A DNA stretch of 42,210 nt from Gemmatimonadota bacterium (GTDB lineage Bacteria > Gemmatimonadota > Gemmatimonadetes > Longimicrobiales > Gaopeijiaceae): NCBI GenBank assembly GCA_007121455.1, contig SKKN01000009.1:1-42210 (forward strand), written 5' to 3'. This document shows positions 41,899-42,210 of the stretch, piece by piece. The notes below the pieces were generated by a model that was not told where the DNA came from, searched no databases, and saw nothing but the letters and a program-made list of their open reading frames with translations. Each line of letters opens with the position of its first letter. Within the stretch, counting starts at the first letter, position 1. The position numbers and the translations under genes were made by a program.

Positions 41899-42210
41899 CT
41901 CCACAAAGCATGGGCACGACTTCGCGCGGAGGAGCTTCCGCTGGACGTCGGGCGAATCGATGAATGTCTCCTGTCGATTCGCTCCCGTCGCAAGCTCCGG
42001 ATCGAGCGGGGAGTGGTGACTGAACCCCCTCGCCTCCATCTCCCGAACGAGAGCCCCGTGGCGAGCGTAGAGAGCGGCCAGCTTTCCCTCCCACCGGCGC
42101 GTCTCCGGATGGGAGCGATATCCGCTGAGGTCCCGTGTCAGCACGTTCCAGAGACCGTGGAGTTCGCGGTGCTCACCCAGAAGGTGACTTCGGCAGAGTT
42201 CTCTCGGGTC
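41899..42210 (-). CDS. Pyrimidine-dimer DNA glycosylase (T4 endonuclease V-like), N-terminus outside window
   Basis: The visible 104 codons match the Pyr_excise family. DPRELCRSHLLGEHREL contains the equivalent of catalytic Glu23 of T4 endonuclease V (the Glu of HREL, codon 42165-42163). Then come RSHPETRRWEGKL, LYARHGALVREMEARGF, HHSPLD and a cysteine-containing end (AKSCPCF). These enzymes excise UV-induced cyclobutane dimers and nick the DNA. The true N-terminus, including the residue whose amino group attacks the sugar, is probably only a few codons beyond the window. The family normally stops right after the terminal cysteine cluster, but here no stop codon follows and the frame runs straight into the DUF192 lipoprotein. 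The boundary at 41899 is a convention of mine. Confidence 0.8.

Overview
The window is GC-rich bacterial chromosome, roughly two thirds G+C by eye, with densely packed genes. Outer-membrane biogenesis genes, many lipoproteins and Sec signal peptides mark a diderm. A DUF5916/CBM9-like protein, a leishmanolysin-like lipoprotein with an Ig-like domain, a DUF4342 protein and a GH65/trehalose-phosphatase module together resemble Gemmatimonadota or a related environmental lineage. That assignment is inference from gene content; there is no rRNA gene to confirm it. I saw no tRNA, rRNA, insertion sequence, CRISPR array or phage gene.

Left part (1-16659, mostly minus strand). One translationally coupled operon encodes a beta-phosphoglucomutase-like/trehalose-6-phosphatase fusion, a GH65 phosphorylase-type enzyme and a TamA/BamA-like outer-membrane protein. 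Next to it lie an M48 (HtpX-like) membrane protease with a long soluble tail, a tandem universal stress protein, a 53-residue membrane protein and, on the plus strand, a YceI protein. Then come a periplasmic-type asparaginase, the helicase HrpB, a DUF4342 protein, a MATE exporter and a small coiled-coil protein.

Centre (16901-31980, plus strand). After a ketopantoate-reductase-like gene comes glgX-treZ-treY followed by a class A penicillin-binding protein, each joined to the next by a 1- or 4-base overlap. GlgX debranches glycogen, TreY converts the reducing end of the glucan to a trehalosyl end, and TreZ releases trehalose. An orphan PAS-GAF histidine kinase and a 925-residue DUF5916 protein behind its own promoter follow.

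Right part (32293-42210). Here are a secreted histidine-rich protein with an EF-hand loop, a VOC ring-cleaving dioxygenase and two lipoproteins. They are followed by a D-aminoacylase-family amidohydrolase lacking the usual cysteine ligand and a leishmanolysin-like lipoprotein. A minus-strand run ends the window: T4-endonuclease-V-like glycosylase, DUF192 lipoprotein, OsmC protein, BCCT osmolyte transporter and a small membrane protein.

The common thread is stress and osmolyte physiology: trehalose made from glycogen, trehalose or trehalose-6-phosphate turned over, a betaine-type transporter, and Usp, OsmC, YceI and HtpX-type proteins. Trehalose-6-phosphate synthase (OtsA) is not in the window. 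No complete undescribed system is evident. The most unusual items are the couplings of sugar enzymes to envelope genes, the stop-less junction between a DNA repair gene and a lipoprotein gene, and the His-rich EF-hand protein.
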